Shown: positions 42,349-52,760, counted from the first letter of the stretch. The stretch: DNA of 64,000 nucleotides from Williamsia herbipolensis (GCF_000964005.1 NZ_JXYP01000028.1:1-64000); one strand, 5' to 3'. A program made the numbers and translations. The notes: generated by a model not told the origin, from the letters alone.

Positions 42349-43175
42349 GACACCGCCGGGTCGAGTGCCCATCGAGGCGAGCGCTTCTCGAGGAACGCCG
42401 ACATGCCCTCGCGGGCCTCGTCGGAGGCGAACAACTCGGCCGATTCGGCGCGTCGCTGATCGGCGTACCGCTCGAACATCTCGGTCACCACGCTGTTGAC
42501 GACCTTCTTCGACTCGCGCAGACCCTGGGGCGAGGCCTTCGCGATGTCGGCGGTCAATCGTTCGACCGTCGCCGCGACAGCAGAGGATTCGGATTCCGTG
42601 ATAGTGACCAGACCGATGTCGGCGGCCTCGCGCGGCCCGAACTTCTCCCCGGTGAGGAAGTAGCGGCTCGCGGCTCGCGAGTCCATCTTCGTCAGCAGGG
42701 TCAGCGAGATCATCGACGGCGCGAGGCCCAACCGTGCCTCGGTCAGCGCGAACGTCGTCGCGGGACCGACGACGACGATGTCGCAGGCCCCCACGATCCC
42801 GAGGCCACCGGCGCGTACGTGGCCGTCGATGCGGGCGATCACGGGTTTGGTCGACGTGATGATCGCCCGGAGGATGGCGATCATCGCCTCGGTGCCGGCC
42901 GCCGACGCCTCCTGCGGCGAGAGACCCGACGAGATGGCCGCGGCGAGATCGGCTCCGGCACAGAAGGTCCCACCGCTGTGGGTGAGCACCACCGATCGCA
43001 CCGACGGATCGGTGTCGACCGCCGCGAGGTGCTCGCGCAGCTGACCGGTCAGCGCCGGTGAGAGCGCGTTGCGGTTGGCCGGCGAGTCCAGGGTGATGGT
43101 CGCGACGCCGGACTCGTCGGAGCGAGTGACGACGACCTGGGTCTCGGCGGTGGTGGTCGAGGGTGTGGTCGACAC
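42345..43175 (-). CDS. echA7: Enoyl-CoA hydratase/isomerase (EchA7 type)
   Basis: 276-residue crotonase. Seen: oxyanion loop HSGGTFCAGADLA and the GHVRAGGLGIVGACDIVV helix. The position of the first catalytic Glu of classical hydratases is occupied by a non-acidic residue (GGLGIVGACD), while the second acidic residue is kept in TEARLGLAP, so it may not be a standard crotonase. In the order TetR-EchA7-FadE12-AccA2-AccD2-FadE13 it matches M. tuberculosis Rv0971c. Its likely substrate is an unsaturated branched acyl-CoA such as isohexenylglutaconyl-CoA type. Confidence 0.82.
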   Translation of the reverse strand: MSTTPSTTTAETQVVVTRSDESGVATITLDSPANRNALSPALTGQLREHLAAVDTDPSVRSVVLTHSGGTFCAGADLAAAISSGLSPQEASAAGTEAMIAILRAIITSTKPVIARIDGHVRAGGLGIVGACDIVVVGPATTFALTEARLGLAPSMISLTLLTKMDSRAASRYFLTGEKFGPREAADIGLVTITESESSAVAATVERLTADIAKASPQGLRESKKVVNSVVTEMFERYADQRRAESAELFASDEAREGMSAFLEKRSPRWALDPAVS

Positions 43176-43180
43176 GGCGC

Positions 43181-44380
43181 TCAGTACGACTTCGGCAGGC
43201 CCAGGCTGGTCTGCGCGACGAAGTTGAGGACCATCTCACGGCTCACCGGGGCCACCCGGGCGACGCGACAGAGGTTGAGCAGCGGAGCGATGCCGTACTC
43301 GGTGGACAACCCGTTGCCGCCCATCGACTGCACCGCCTGGTCGACGATCTTCACGCACGCCTCGGCCGCGGCGTACTTGCTCATGTTGGCCGGCTCCGCG
43401 GCACCCCAGTCGTCGCCCGCGTCGTACATGGTGGCGGCCTTCTGCATCATCAGCTTCGCCATCTCGAGCTCGATCTTGCCCTGTGCCAACGGATGTGCGA
43501 TCGCCTGGTGCGCACCGATGGGGGTCTTCCACACCGTGCGGTTGTTCACGTAGTCGACGGCCTTGCCCAGCGCGAAGCGCGCCATGCCGATCGCCGACGC
43601 GGCCGCCATGATGCGTTCGGGGTTCAATCCGGCGAAGAGCTGGCCGAGCGCGGCGTCCTCCGACCCCACGAGCGCATCCGACGGCAGCCGCACGTCGTCG
43701 AGGAACAGCTGGAACTGCTTCTCGGGGTTGATCAGCTCCATGGCGATCTGCTTGTACTCGAAGTTCTCGGCGTCGGTCGGCACGATGAACAGCGCGGGCT
43801 TGAGCTTGCCGGTCTTCGCGTCCTCGGTGCGCGCGACGATGAGCACGGCGTCCGCCTGGTCGACCCCGGAGATCCACACCTTGCGGCCGGTCAGCAGCCA
43901 GTCGGACCCGTCGCGGCGGGCGGTGGTGGTGATCTGGTGCGAGTTCGATCCCGCCTCGGGTTCGGTGATGCCGAACGCCATGGTGATCGAGCCGTCGGAC
44001 AGGCCGGGCAGCCAGCGCTGCTTCTGGTCGTCGGTGCCGAAACGGGCGATGATGTTGCCGCAGATGGCCGGTGAGACCACCATCATGAGCAGCCCCACAC
44101 CCGACGCGGACATCTCCTCCATCACGATGGCGAGCTCGTACATGCCTGCGCCACCGCCGCCGTACTCCTCGGGCAGGTTCACCCCGAGGAACCCGAGCTG
44201 TCCTGCCTCACGCCACAGTTCGTCGGTCTTCTTGCCGGTCCGGGCGCACTCCATGAAGTACTCCTGGCCGTACCGCTTGGCCAGGGCGGCCACCGAGGCG
44301 CGCAGCGCGGCGCGCTCGGCGGTCTCGACGAACGGGTTCACCGGTGCGGCGTCGGTCGGGGTCTCGGCGAATGTGGTCAT
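43181..44380 (-). CDS. fadE12: Acyl-CoA dehydrogenase (FadE12 type)
   Basis: 399-residue flavoprotein with the standard three domains: helical N-terminal, beta domain with ITEPEAGSNSHQI (flavin and substrate contact), and C-terminal helical bundle ending SMGGNGLSTEYGIAPLL. Matches Rv0972c by position; its best counterpart in the atu system is citronellyl-CoA dehydrogenase AtuD. It would introduce the alpha,beta double bond before the carboxylase step. ATG overlaps the accA2 stop by 4 nt. Confidence 0.88.
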   Translation of the reverse strand: MTTFAETPTDAAPVNPFVETAERAALRASVAALAKRYGQEYFMECARTGKKTDELWREAGQLGFLGVNLPEEYGGGGAGMYELAIVMEEMSASGVGLLMMVVSPAICGNIIARFGTDDQKQRWLPGLSDGSITMAFGITEPEAGSNSHQITTTARRDGSDWLLTGRKVWISGVDQADAVLIVARTEDAKTGKLKPALFIVPTDAENFEYKQIAMELINPEKQFQLFLDDVRLPSDALVGSEDAALGQLFAGLNPERIMAAASAIGMARFALGKAVDYVNNRTVWKTPIGAHQAIAHPLAQGKIELEMAKLMMQKAATMYDAGDDWGAAEPANMSKYAAAEACVKIVDQAVQSMGGNGLSTEYGIAPLLNLCRVARVAPVSREMVLNFVAQTSLGLPKSY

Positions 44381-46437
44381 GGGGTCTCCTTCGGGTCGGA
44401 CTGTTCGATACTGCCTGATGCCTGGTGTGCGCGGTCGCCGATCACGGCCAGGACGTCACCGACGGCGAGCTGTTGCCCGGCGGTCACGGCCAACTCGGTG
44501 ACGACCCCGTCGGACGGGGCTGCCACGGTGTGTTCCATCTTCATCGCCTCCAGCCACAGCAGGGGCTGGCCCTGGGTCACCTCGTCACCGACGGCCACCG
44601 CGATCCGTATGACCGACCCCGGCATGGGGGCCAGCAGCGAACCCGGTGCGCCCACCCCCGACGGGTCGACGAACCGGGGGCGGGCGACGAGCGTGACCGA
44701 TGACGTGTCGGAGTCGACGAACCACACCGTGCGGCGCTGGGCGTCGGTGTGGCGATCGGCGGTGAACCGTGTGCGCACACCGTCGATCTCGAGGGTCACC
44801 GCGGTCGGCTGCACGTCGACGACCGTCACGGTCGGGTCGTCGGGCAGCTCGACGCCGGATCGGGCGAACCGATACCGCACCTCGATGTCGGTGTCGGGGT
44901 CGGCGGGGTCGGCGAAGCGCTTCGACGCGTACTGGGAGAACAGGTTCCGCCACCCGGCGGGGACCCGCGGTTGCACCGACGCCTGCTCGCGGTTGGCCTG
45001 TGCGGCGGCCACGGTCGCCGCGACCGCGGCGAGGCGGACCGCGGCGGCATCGGCACGGGGACGTGCGAGCACGTCGAGACCGATCTGGTCGATGAAGCCG
45101 GTGTCGGTGTCGCCGCCGAGGAACTGCGGATGCCGCAGGATCGTCACCAGCAGATCGCGGTTCGTCCCCGGACCGTGCACGCGGGCGCGACCCAGCGCCC
45201 CGGCGAGCATGGCGCTCGCCCGCCGTCGATCGGGTGCCCAGCTGATGACCTTGGCCACCATGGGGTCGTAGAAGACCGAGATCTCGCTGCCCGACTCGAT
45301 TCCGGAGTCGACGCGGACACCCGCGCGCGACAGCGGTCCGAAGCGGACGTCGGCCGGCAGGTCGAGATCGAACACGGTGCCCGACTGCGGAGCCCACCCG
45401 TTCGCCGGGTCCTCGGCGTAGAGACGCGCCTCGATGGCGTGGCCGGTGGTGGGCAGGGGCGTCTCGCCGAGCCGCTCACCGTCGGCGATCCGGATCTGCC
45501 ATTCCACGAGGTCGAGCCCGGTGGTCGCCTCGGTCACCGGGTGCTCGACCTGCAGGCGGGTGTTGGTCTCGAGGAAGTAGAACCGTCCGGTGCCGTCGGC
45601 CAGGAACTCGACCGTGCCGGCACCGACATAACCGATGGCGGTCGCCGCCGCCCGCGCGGCGTCGTAGAGCCGCTCACGCAGGTCGCCGCCGAGTCGTTCG
45701 ACCAGGGGCGCCGGCGCCTCCTCGATGATCTTCTGGTGTCGGCGCTGGATCGAGCACTCGCGCTCGCCGACCGCCCACACCCCGCCGTGCGTGTCGGCGA
45801 GGATCTGCACCTCGATGTGGTGGCCGCGTTCGACGTAGGGCTCGCAGAACACCGTGTCGTCGCCGAACGCCGAGGCCGCCTCGCGGGCGGCCGCGGTCAG
45901 TTCGCCGGTCAGCGCGCCGATCTCCCGGACGATGCGCATGCCGCGTCCACCGCCTCCGGCCGAGGCCTTGATGAGGACGGGCAGGTCCGAGGGTTCGAGG
46001 GTGTCGGGGTCGAGATCACCGAGGACGGGAACACCCGAGCCCGCCATGATCTCCTTGGCGTTCACCTTCGACCCCATGGCCGCGATCGACTCCGGCGGCG
46101 GCCCGATCCAGGTGAGTCCGGCGTCGATCACCGCCTGCGCGAAAGCGGAGTTCTCGGAGAGGAACCCGTATCCGGGGTGGATGGCGTCGGCTCCGGCCGC
46201 GATCGCGGCGACGATGATGGCCGAGCCGTCGAGGTAGGTCTGCGCCGAGGTCTCCCCGGGAAGGCGGACCGCGCGGTCGGCGGCGGTGACGTGCGGGGCG
46301 TGCGCGTCGGGGTCGGAGAAGACCGCGACGGTCGACAGACCCATCCGCGTGCATGTGGCGAAGACGCGTCGGGCGATCTCGCCTCGGTTGGCGACGAGCA
46401 CGGAGGTGATCGCAGAGGAGTCCATCACGGCGCTCAC
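44377..46437 (-). CDS. accA2: Biotin-dependent acyl-CoA carboxylase alpha subunit (AccA2 type)
   Basis: 686 residues: biotin carboxylase N-terminus (LVANRGEIARRVF), ATP-grasp with KASAGGGGRGMRIV, biotin carboxylase C-terminal domain, and a biotin carrier domain ending with the lysine-bearing motif LWLEAMKMEHTV. GTG start at 46437 overlaps the accD2 stop by 4 nt. Forms with AccD2 a carboxylase for a branched or unsaturated acyl-CoA (3-methylcrotonyl- or geranyl-CoA-like). Position matches Rv0973c. Confidence 0.92.
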   Translation of the reverse strand: MSAVMDSSAITSVLVANRGEIARRVFATCTRMGLSTVAVFSDPDAHAPHVTAADRAVRLPGETSAQTYLDGSAIIVAAIAAGADAIHPGYGFLSENSAFAQAVIDAGLTWIGPPPESIAAMGSKVNAKEIMAGSGVPVLGDLDPDTLEPSDLPVLIKASAGGGGRGMRIVREIGALTGELTAAAREAASAFGDDTVFCEPYVERGHHIEVQILADTHGGVWAVGERECSIQRRHQKIIEEAPAPLVERLGGDLRERLYDAARAAATAIGYVGAGTVEFLADGTGRFYFLETNTRLQVEHPVTEATTGLDLVEWQIRIADGERLGETPLPTTGHAIEARLYAEDPANGWAPQSGTVFDLDLPADVRFGPLSRAGVRVDSGIESGSEISVFYDPMVAKVISWAPDRRRASAMLAGALGRARVHGPGTNRDLLVTILRHPQFLGGDTDTGFIDQIGLDVLARPRADAAAVRLAAVAATVAAAQANREQASVQPRVPAGWRNLFSQYASKRFADPADPDTDIEVRYRFARSGVELPDDPTVTVVDVQPTAVTLEIDGVRTRFTADRHTDAQRRTVWFVDSDTSSVTLVARPRFVDPSGVGAPGSLLAPMPGSVIRIAVAVGDEVTQGQPLLWLEAMKMEHTVAAPSDGVVTELAVTAGQQLAVGDVLAVIGDRAHQASGSIEQSDPKETP

Positions 46438-48032
46438 ATCCGGAAGACGCCGAAGTTCGACGTCCCCTCGACCGGCGCGGAGTCGATGGCGGACAACGCG
46501 ATCCCCAGGATCGTGCGGGTGTCACGGGGGTCGATGACCCCGTCGTCGTAGAGCATGCCCGAGAGGAACGCGGGTACCGACTGCGCCTCGATCTGCGCCT
46601 CGATCATCGCCCGCATCCCCTTGTCGGCCTCCTCGTCGACCACGCCGCCCCGGGCCTCTGTCGCCGCCCGCGACACCATCGAGATGACACCGGAGAGCTG
46701 GGCGGCGCCCATGACCGCCGATTTCGCACTCGGCCAGGCGAACAGGAAGCGCGGGTTGAAGGCGCGCCCGCACATGCCGTAGTGGCCGGCGCCGTAACTG
46801 GCACCGACCAGCAGGGAGATGTGCGGCACGGTCGAGTTCGACACGGCGTTGATCATCATCGATCCGTGTTTGATGATGCCGCCCTGTTCGTACTCCTTGC
46901 CGACCATGTAGCCGGTGGTGTTGTGCAGGAACAGCAGCGGCGTGTTCGATCGGTTCGCCAGCTGGATGAACTGGGTGGCCTTCTGCGCCTCGGCGGAGAA
47001 CAGCACGCCCTGGGCGTTGGCGAGGATGCCGACGGGATAGCCGTGCACGCGGGCCCATCCGGTGCACAGCGACGAGCCGTACTCGGCCTTGAACTCGTCG
47101 AAGTCGCTGTCGTCGACGACCCGGGCGATGACCTCGCGGGGATCGAACGGGATCTTCAGATCGCCCGGCACGATGCCGACGAGTTCCTCTGTGTCGAAAC
47201 GGGGTTCGATCGGCTCGGCGACCGGTCCGGGTCCGGCCTTGCGCCAGTTGAGCCGTTCGACGATGCGGCGGCCGATGCGGATGGCGTCCTGTTCGTCGCG
47301 GGCGAAGTAGTCGGCCAGTCCGGACTGGCGGGCGTGCATGCCCGCGCCGCCGAGTGACTCGTCGTCGCTGTCCTCACCGGTCGCCATCTTCACCAGCGGC
47401 GGACCGCCGAGGAACACCTTCGACTGGTTCTCGATCATCACGACGTGATCGGACATGCCCGGAACGTAGGCGCCACCGGCGGTCGAGTTGCCGAAGACCA
47501 GCGCGATGGTGGGGATCCCGGCCGCCGACAGCTGGGTGAGATCGCGGAACATGCGTCCGCCGGGGATGAACACGTCCTTCTGCGTCGGGAGATCGGCGCC
47601 ACCGGATTCCACCAGCGAGATGCACGGCAGACGGTTCTCCATGGCGATCTCGTTGGCGCGGAACCCCTTGCGCAGGGTCCAGGGGTTCGAGGTGCCGCCG
47701 CGCACCGTCGGGTCGTTGGCGACGATCATGCACTCCACACCGGCGACCACGCCGATGCCGGTGATGATCGATGCACCCACCTGGAAGTCCGAGCCGTACG
47801 CCGCGAGCGGGCACAGCTCGAGGAACGCCGAGTCGGGATCGATGAGCATCTCGATGCGTTCGCGGGCGAGCATCTTGCCGCGTTCGTGATGGCGGGCGAC
47901 CTTCTTCGTGCCGCCGCCCTCGAGCGCCGTCGCGAACTCCGCCTCCAGTTCGGCGAGTTTGGTCTCCATCGTCGCCGCGGCGTCGATGTATCCGGGGTCG
48001 GCGGGGTCGAGCCCGGAACGCAGTGCGGTCAT
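46434..48032 (-). CDS. accD2: Acyl-CoA carboxylase carboxyltransferase subunit (AccD2 type)
   Basis: 532-residue carboxyltransferase of the 3-methylcrotonyl-/geranyl-CoA carboxylase beta family. Seen: KMLARERIEMLIDP, VESGGADLPTQKDVF, GNSTAGGAYVPGMSD (biotin-binding groove) and the second-half YGMCGRAFNPRFLFAWP. The ATG at 48032 overlaps the fadE13 stop by 4 nt; a longer reading in the same frame is rejected. Matches Rv0974c. Whether it carboxylates a terpenoid or a leucine-derived acyl-CoA cannot be told from sequence. Confidence 0.92.
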   Translation of the reverse strand: MTALRSGLDPADPGYIDAAATMETKLAELEAEFATALEGGGTKKVARHHERGKMLARERIEMLIDPDSAFLELCPLAAYGSDFQVGASIITGIGVVAGVECMIVANDPTVRGGTSNPWTLRKGFRANEIAMENRLPCISLVESGGADLPTQKDVFIPGGRMFRDLTQLSAAGIPTIALVFGNSTAGGAYVPGMSDHVVMIENQSKVFLGGPPLVKMATGEDSDDESLGGAGMHARQSGLADYFARDEQDAIRIGRRIVERLNWRKAGPGPVAEPIEPRFDTEELVGIVPGDLKIPFDPREVIARVVDDSDFDEFKAEYGSSLCTGWARVHGYPVGILANAQGVLFSAEAQKATQFIQLANRSNTPLLFLHNTTGYMVGKEYEQGGIIKHGSMMINAVSNSTVPHISLLVGASYGAGHYGMCGRAFNPRFLFAWPSAKSAVMGAAQLSGVISMVSRAATEARGGVVDEEADKGMRAMIEAQIEAQSVPAFLSGMLYDDGVIDPRDTRTILGIALSAIDSAPVEGTSNFGVFRM

Positions 48033-49189
48033 GCCTGATATCCGAGTCGTTTCGCGGCGAGGCCGGTGAGGATCTCGGTGGTGCCGCCGCCGATGCCGAT
48101 GATGCGCATGTCGCGATACTGCCGTTCGATCTCCGACTCGGCCATGTAGCCCAGCCCGCCGAACAACTGGACCGCCTTGTTGGCCACCCATTCGCCCGCC
48201 TCCACGGCGGTGTTCTTGGCGAAGCAGACCTCGGCGATGAGATCGTCGGAACTGCTGACCTTCCGGTCGACGACGGCGCGGGTGTAGGTCCGGGCGATGT
48301 CGATGCGGCGTGCCATCTCGGTCACGCTGTCCTGCACCGACTGTCGGGCGATCAGCGGTTTGCCGAAGGTCTCGCGCGTGCGGACCCATTCGAGGGTGAT
48401 GTCGAGGCACCGTTGCGCGCTGGCGTAGGCCTGGGTGGCGAGCCCCGCGCGTTCGGTGACGAACGCCGCGGCGATCTGGGTGAAGCCGCTGTTCTCGGTG
48501 CCGACCAGATTGGTCACCGGGACGCGGACATCGACGAAGCTGAGCTCGGCGGTGTCCGAGCAGCGCCAGCCCATCTTGTCGAGCTTCCGGCTGACCGAGA
48601 ATCCCGGTGTGTCGGTGTCGATCACGAGCAGCGACACCCCGCCCGCACCGGGGCCGCCGGTGCGGACCGCGGTGACGATGAAGTCGGCGCGGACCGCGGA
48701 GGTGATGTAGGTCTTCGCGCCGTTCACCACGAAGTGGTCACCGTCGCGGACGGCCTTCGTGGTCAGGTGGCCCACGTCGCTGCCGCCGCCGGGCTCGGTG
48801 ATGGCGAGGCTGCCGATCTTCTCACCGGCCAGCGTCGGCCGGACCCAGCGATCGATCTGGTCGGGGTCGCCGGCGGCGATGAGGTGCGGCAGCGCGATGC
48901 CGTGGGTGAACAGCGACGCGTAGATGCCGCCGGCCGCACCGCGCTCGTGCAGCACCTCGCCGGCGATGGTCGCGTCGACGAGGTCACCGCCCGAGCCGCC
49001 CACGGCCTCGGGGAACCCGACGCCGAGCAGTCCGAGCTTGGCCGCCTCGAGGTGCAGTTCGCGCGGGATGAGTCCGTCGCGCTCCCAGTCGTTCTGGAAC
49101 GGCAGGATGTGCCGCTCGACGAATCCGGCGACGGTGCTGCGTAGTTCGCGGCGTTCCGGGGTGTCCCAGGCGGGTGTCGCAAGACTCAT
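48029..49189 (-). CDS. fadE13: Acyl-CoA dehydrogenase (FadE13 type)
   Basis: 386 residues with the full acyl-CoA dehydrogenase fold: SLAITEPGGGSDVGHL (flavin loop), KTYITSAVRADF, and C-terminal QLFGGLGYMAESEIERQYRDMRI. Second dehydrogenase of the operon (Rv0975c position). The pair may act on two successive saturated intermediates or form a heteromer. ATG is directly after the stop of the AtuA gene; overlaps accD2 by 4 nt. Confidence 0.88.
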   Translation of the reverse strand: MSLATPAWDTPERRELRSTVAGFVERHILPFQNDWERDGLIPRELHLEAAKLGLLGVGFPEAVGGSGGDLVDATIAGEVLHERGAAGGIYASLFTHGIALPHLIAAGDPDQIDRWVRPTLAGEKIGSLAITEPGGGSDVGHLTTKAVRDGDHFVVNGAKTYITSAVRADFIVTAVRTGGPGAGGVSLLVIDTDTPGFSVSRKLDKMGWRCSDTAELSFVDVRVPVTNLVGTENSGFTQIAAAFVTERAGLATQAYASAQRCLDITLEWVRTRETFGKPLIARQSVQDSVTEMARRIDIARTYTRAVVDRKVSSSDDLIAEVCFAKNTAVEAGEWVANKAVQLFGGLGYMAESEIERQYRDMRIIGIGGGTTEILTGLAAKRLGYQA

Positions 49190-50908
49190 TCAGATGACCT
49201 CGAATCGTTGGGGGATGTCGACCACGCGGGAGCGCAGCCATTCGCCGAGACCCTTGCCCTGCGGGTCGAAGCGCACGTTGTCGGCGACGCCGCGGCCGAG
49301 GATCTCCTCGATCACGAAGTTCACCGCGAGCAGGTTCCGAAGGCGGTATCGGGCGATCCGCAGGTGCTCGGTCTCGGGGAGCAGTCGACGCAGTGCCTCG
49401 ACGGTGAGGGTCTCCTCGAGCCACGCGAAGTGTTCCGGATCGCGCACCCACACACCGATGTTGGCGCTGCCGCCCTTGTCGCCGCTGCGGGCGCCGGCGA
49501 TCAGGCCGAGCGGCGCGGGCGTGGTCGGGCCCCAGTCGCGGGCGGGCGACGCCGTCTCGGGCGCATCCGGGGTCGACGGGCCGCGCAGCGGACTCGGCTC
49601 GATCACCGTCACCGAGCCGTCGGGAAGCGTCACCCGGTGGTGCACGGCGTCGGCGGGGACGTATCCCGGCTCGAACACACCGTAGGGAGCGCCCTTGCCG
49701 GGCGGGGCGGTCATGGTGAACCCGGGGTAGCTCGCCAACGCCAGTTCGACTGCAGCGGCCGAGAAGTGGCGACCGACGACGTCGGCGTCGCGGCTCTTGC
49801 CGATGACCCGCAGGAGTGCACTCGACTGCGCCTCGGTGGTGCCGTCAGCGCGATCGGTGCGCGACAGCTCCCAGGTGAGGGTCTCGGGTTTCGTCGCCAG
49901 CGACGACTCGAACTGTTCGGTGACCAGGCGCGCCTTGGCGTCGATGTCGAGGCCGGTGAGCACCATGGTGACCTCGTTGCGGAATCCCGCGAGCATGTTC
50001 AGCGACACCTTGAGGTGCTCGGGCGGCGCCTCGCCCCGCACGCCGCTGATGCGGACGCGGTCGGTGCCGACCTGTTCGAGCGCGATCGAATCCATCCGCG
50101 TGGTGACGTCGGGCCCGAGGTATCGGGGGCCGGTGATCTCGTAGAGCAGCTGGGCGGTGACGGTTCCCACGGTGACCGCGCCCCCGGTGCCGGGGTGCTT
50201 GGTGATGACCGAGCTGCCGTCGGCGGCGATCTCGGCGATCGGGAACCCCGGTCGTGAGAGGTCGTCGATCTCGGTGAAGAAGGCGTAGTTGCCGCCGGTG
50301 GCCTGGGTTCCGCACTCGATGACGTGCCCGGCGGCAACAGCGCCGGCCAGTGCGTCGAGATCGTCGTGACGCCAACCGAAGTGGCTCGCCGCAGGGCCGA
50401 CCGCGAGCGACGCGTCGGTGATGCGACCGGTGACCACGATGTCGGCGCCGGCGTCGAGCGCCGTGGCGATCCCGAAGGCTCCGAGGTAGGCGTTGGCGGT
50501 CAGCGGCGTCCCGAGGCCGAGTTCGTCGGCCCTGTCGACGAGGTCGTCGCCGTCGACGTGGGCGATGGCCACCGTCACGCCGAGGTCGGCGGCGAGTTCG
50601 CCGAGATCGGTGGCCAGGCCCTTCGGGTTGAGGCCGCCGGCGTTCGCGACGATGCGGACGCCGCGTTCCTGTGCGAGGGCGAGGCACTCCCGCATCTGCC
50701 GCAGAAAGGTCGAGGCGTATCCGCGGGACGGGTCGCGCAGCCGGTCGCGGCCGAGGATGAGCATGGTCAGCTCGGCGAGATAGTCGCCGGTGACGAAGTC
50801 GAGCTCACCGCCGTCGAGCATCTCGCGCATCGCCGAGAAGCGGTCGCCGTAGAAGCCCGACGCGTTGCCGATCCGTACCGGTGCGATGGTCGTGTCGTGG
50901 GTGGTCAT
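49190..50908 (-). CDS. atuA: Acyclic terpene utilisation AtuA family protein
   Basis: 572 residues; the family is required for citronellol and geraniol growth in Pseudomonas, but its reaction is not established. The start [37 protein letters not shown], and the GGLNPKGLA motif are conserved, and the C-terminal third has [19 protein letters not shown] with a closing FEVI. In M. tuberculosis the same slot is Rv0976c. ATG at 50908 overlaps the TIGR03084 stop. I read the operon as an actinobacterial atu-like route; leucine degradation is the main alternative. Confidence 0.85.
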   Translation of the reverse strand: MTTHDTTIAPVRIGNASGFYGDRFSAMREMLDGGELDFVTGDYLAELTMLILGRDRLRDPSRGYASTFLRQMRECLALAQERGVRIVANAGGLNPKGLATDLGELAADLGVTVAIAHVDGDDLVDRADELGLGTPLTANAYLGAFGIATALDAGADIVVTGRITDASLAVGPAASHFGWRHDDLDALAGAVAAGHVIECGTQATGGNYAFFTEIDDLSRPGFPIAEIAADGSSVITKHPGTGGAVTVGTVTAQLLYEITGPRYLGPDVTTRMDSIALEQVGTDRVRISGVRGEAPPEHLKVSLNMLAGFRNEVTMVLTGLDIDAKARLVTEQFESSLATKPETLTWELSRTDRADGTTEAQSSALLRVIGKSRDADVVGRHFSAAAVELALASYPGFTMTAPPGKGAPYGVFEPGYVPADAVHHRVTLPDGSVTVIEPSPLRGPSTPDAPETASPARDWGPTTPAPLGLIAGARSGDKGGSANIGVWVRDPEHFAWLEETLTVEALRRLLPETEHLRIARYRLRNLLAVNFVIEEILGRGVADNVRFDPQGKGLGEWLRSRVVDIPQRFEVI

Positions 50909-51714
50909 CGCTGTCCTGCCGTCGAGTCGGCGCCCAGCGGTGCGCGGCCGGTGCCGGGTGCCCCGGCGAAACACTGTGCGATCTGCGACCATTCGACGGC
51001 GTCGGCGCCGCTGATGGCGAGATCGAGGTCGGCCGCGGCCCGGCGTTGGGTGACCAGGCGGCAGAAGTCCTCGGCGCTACCGATCACGCGGTTGTCGGCG
51101 TCGGCCGGACCCCACTCCCACGTGGCGCCGTCGGGTGCGGTCAGTTCGACGCGAAGCGGCGTGGTCGGCGGCGTGCGCCCGTGGAGGATGTAGGCGAAGT
51201 CCCGTGTGCGGACGCCGATGTGGGCGACATTGCGCAGTCGCGCCGTCGGCGGGCGTCGCACGCCGAGCGTGTCGGCGACATCGAGTCCGTGGGCCCAGGT
51301 CTCCATGATGCGGGCCGTCGCCATCGACGCCGCCGACATCGGTGGCCCGAACCACGCCAGTTTCGTGCCGTCGGGAACCGACACCAACGCCTCGGCGACG
51401 GCCGCACGGCCTTCTCGCCAGCGCGCCAGGAGGTCCTTCGGAGCGATCTGCGCGGCCTCGGCGGCGCCGTCGTCGACGAAGGTCGCCGGCTCGTTCGCGG
51501 CGACGAGGAGCATGTCGTCGAATCCGCTCGGATCGATTGCCGAGAGTGTCGCCATCCGGTCGGTCCACCAGAGGTGGCCGATCTGGTGGGCGATGGTCCA
51601 GCCCTCAGCGGGGGTCGGGGTCGCCCACCCGGCGGCATCGAGTCCGGCGACCAGGTCGTCCAGCGACGCGGCCTCTGCGGACATGTCGGCCACGAGGTCG
51701 TGCACAACGCTCAT
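50905..51714 (-). CDS. TIGR03084-family DinB/maleylpyruvate-isomerase-like metal-binding protein
   Basis: 269 residues. The N-terminal helical bundle contains [20 protein letters not shown], whose histidines make the metal site typical of mycothiol-dependent enzymes; a middle [15 protein letters not shown] carries the third ligand. A possible role is a mycothiol-dependent step or detoxification of an acyl intermediate. First gene of the operon, starting at ATG 51714, 30 nt from the AAGCAAGC operator. Confidence 0.83.
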   Translation of the reverse strand: MSVVHDLVADMSAEAASLDDLVAGLDAAGWATPTPAEGWTIAHQIGHLWWTDRMATLSAIDPSGFDDMLLVAANEPATFVDDGAAEAAQIAPKDLLARWREGRAAVAEALVSVPDGTKLAWFGPPMSAASMATARIMETWAHGLDVADTLGVRRPPTARLRNVAHIGVRTRDFAYILHGRTPPTTPLRVELTAPDGATWEWGPADADNRVIGSAEDFCRLVTQRRAAADLDLAISGADAVEWSQIAQCFAGAPGTGRAPLGADSTAGQR

Positions 51715-51743
51715 GGGTTGAGGGTCACAGGTGTCCCCATAAA

Positions 51744-51761
51744 AAGCAAGCACGCTTGCTT
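51744..51761. promoter_or_regulatory. TetR-type operator heading the acyl-CoA carboxylase operon
   Basis: AAGCAAGC-AC-GCTTGCTT is a perfect 8-bp-arm inverted repeat 30 nt before the TIGR03084 start. The CAAG/CTTG half-sites resemble those of fatty-acid/CoA-thioester TetR regulators such as KstR2, but the spacing differs (CAAG-N4-CTTG). Probably bound by the TetR protein encoded at the operon end. Confidence 0.65.
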
Positions 51762-51784
51762 GTTTTGGCGCTGGGCCGGCTCGA

Positions 51785-52708
51785 TCAGCCGAAACGCACG
51801 TTCGCGGTGGCGCTCGCGAGCAGCGTGCCATCGGCCTGGGTGAAGGTCGCCGAGACAGCGCCGAGACGTCGACCGATCCGCTCGGGGCGGGTGGTGACCA
51901 GCAGGTCGCCCGCGTCGAGAGGCGGCGATCGGAAGAAGTCGACCGCGAAGTCGGTGACGGTGTGGGTCTGGCCGGGCGCGGTGTGGGCCTGCCCGGCGAG
52001 CGAGCAGCCGTGGGCGACGACAGCGGCGATGACCCCGCCGTGCATGGTGCCCAGTGGGTTGGCCATCCATGGTACGGGCGTGCACACGACGCCGGGCCCG
52101 GCGCCTCGGGCGGCATCGCCCGGCGTGATCGACAGCGAGAGGAGTTCGGCGAGAGGACCGGCGGCGAGCCGACCGGCCGCGACGGCCTCGACGACCTGGG
52201 CGCCGGTGAGGGCGGGATCGATCCGCGGTGGCACATCCGACGGGCTGCCAAGGGTCTCGGGGATCGCCCGTCCGGCGTCTGCGCCGTGCGGGCTGCGACC
52301 GCGGGCGAGCAGATCCGGATCGAACACGCGCCCTGTGCGGGCGTTGCGGACGAGGACCGATCCGCGCAGGCGACCCGCCGGATCGGTCACATCGACCGTG
52401 GTGAGGCCGAACTGTCCGCCGTCGTCGCGAAGCGTCGCCTCGGCGGTGAGCAGCCCCTCGGGCTCGATCGGGTCACCGGCGGTCGCGAACGCCAGGCGCG
52501 CCTGCACCACGCCGCGGTCGGGGCCGGTGGCCACCACGAACGGACCGCCGCCGACGGTGTCGACCAGGACCGCGTAGGCGGCGAGCTCGATCCGTCCGCG
52601 GTGGTCGACCAGCGCCGGGCCGAGACGTTGGTGCATCGTCGCGACGTTCCCGGAGGGAGCATCCCCACCGACTCCGAAAGCGGCCAGGGCGTCCACGGGG
52701 GATGTCAT
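51785..52708 (-). CDS. PaaI-like acyl-CoA thioesterase, double hotdog
   Basis: 307 residues made of two hotdog domains (about 35-150 and 165-307). The second carries the [20 protein letters not shown] motif of PaaI-type thioesterases and the first is divergent, as in tandem acyl-CoA thioesterases. It would release free acid from acyl-CoA. Start is ATG 52708. It ends 70 nt upstream of the TIGR03084 gene, so is separated from it by the operator but may serve the same pathway. Confidence 0.82.
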   Translation of the reverse strand: MTSPVDALAAFGVGGDAPSGNVATMHQRLGPALVDHRGRIELAAYAVLVDTVGGGPFVVATGPDRGVVQARLAFATAGDPIEPEGLLTAEATLRDDGGQFGLTTVDVTDPAGRLRGSVLVRNARTGRVFDPDLLARGRSPHGADAGRAIPETLGSPSDVPPRIDPALTGAQVVEAVAAGRLAAGPLAELLSLSITPGDAARGAGPGVVCTPVPWMANPLGTMHGGVIAAVVAHGCSLAGQAHTAPGQTHTVTDFAVDFFRSPPLDAGDLLVTTRPERIGRRLGAVSATFTQADGTLLASATANVRFG

Positions 52709-52760
52709 GGCTACACTCGTATCCCACAGCGGTTCGGACCGACGATCGGGGAGGTGGCGA

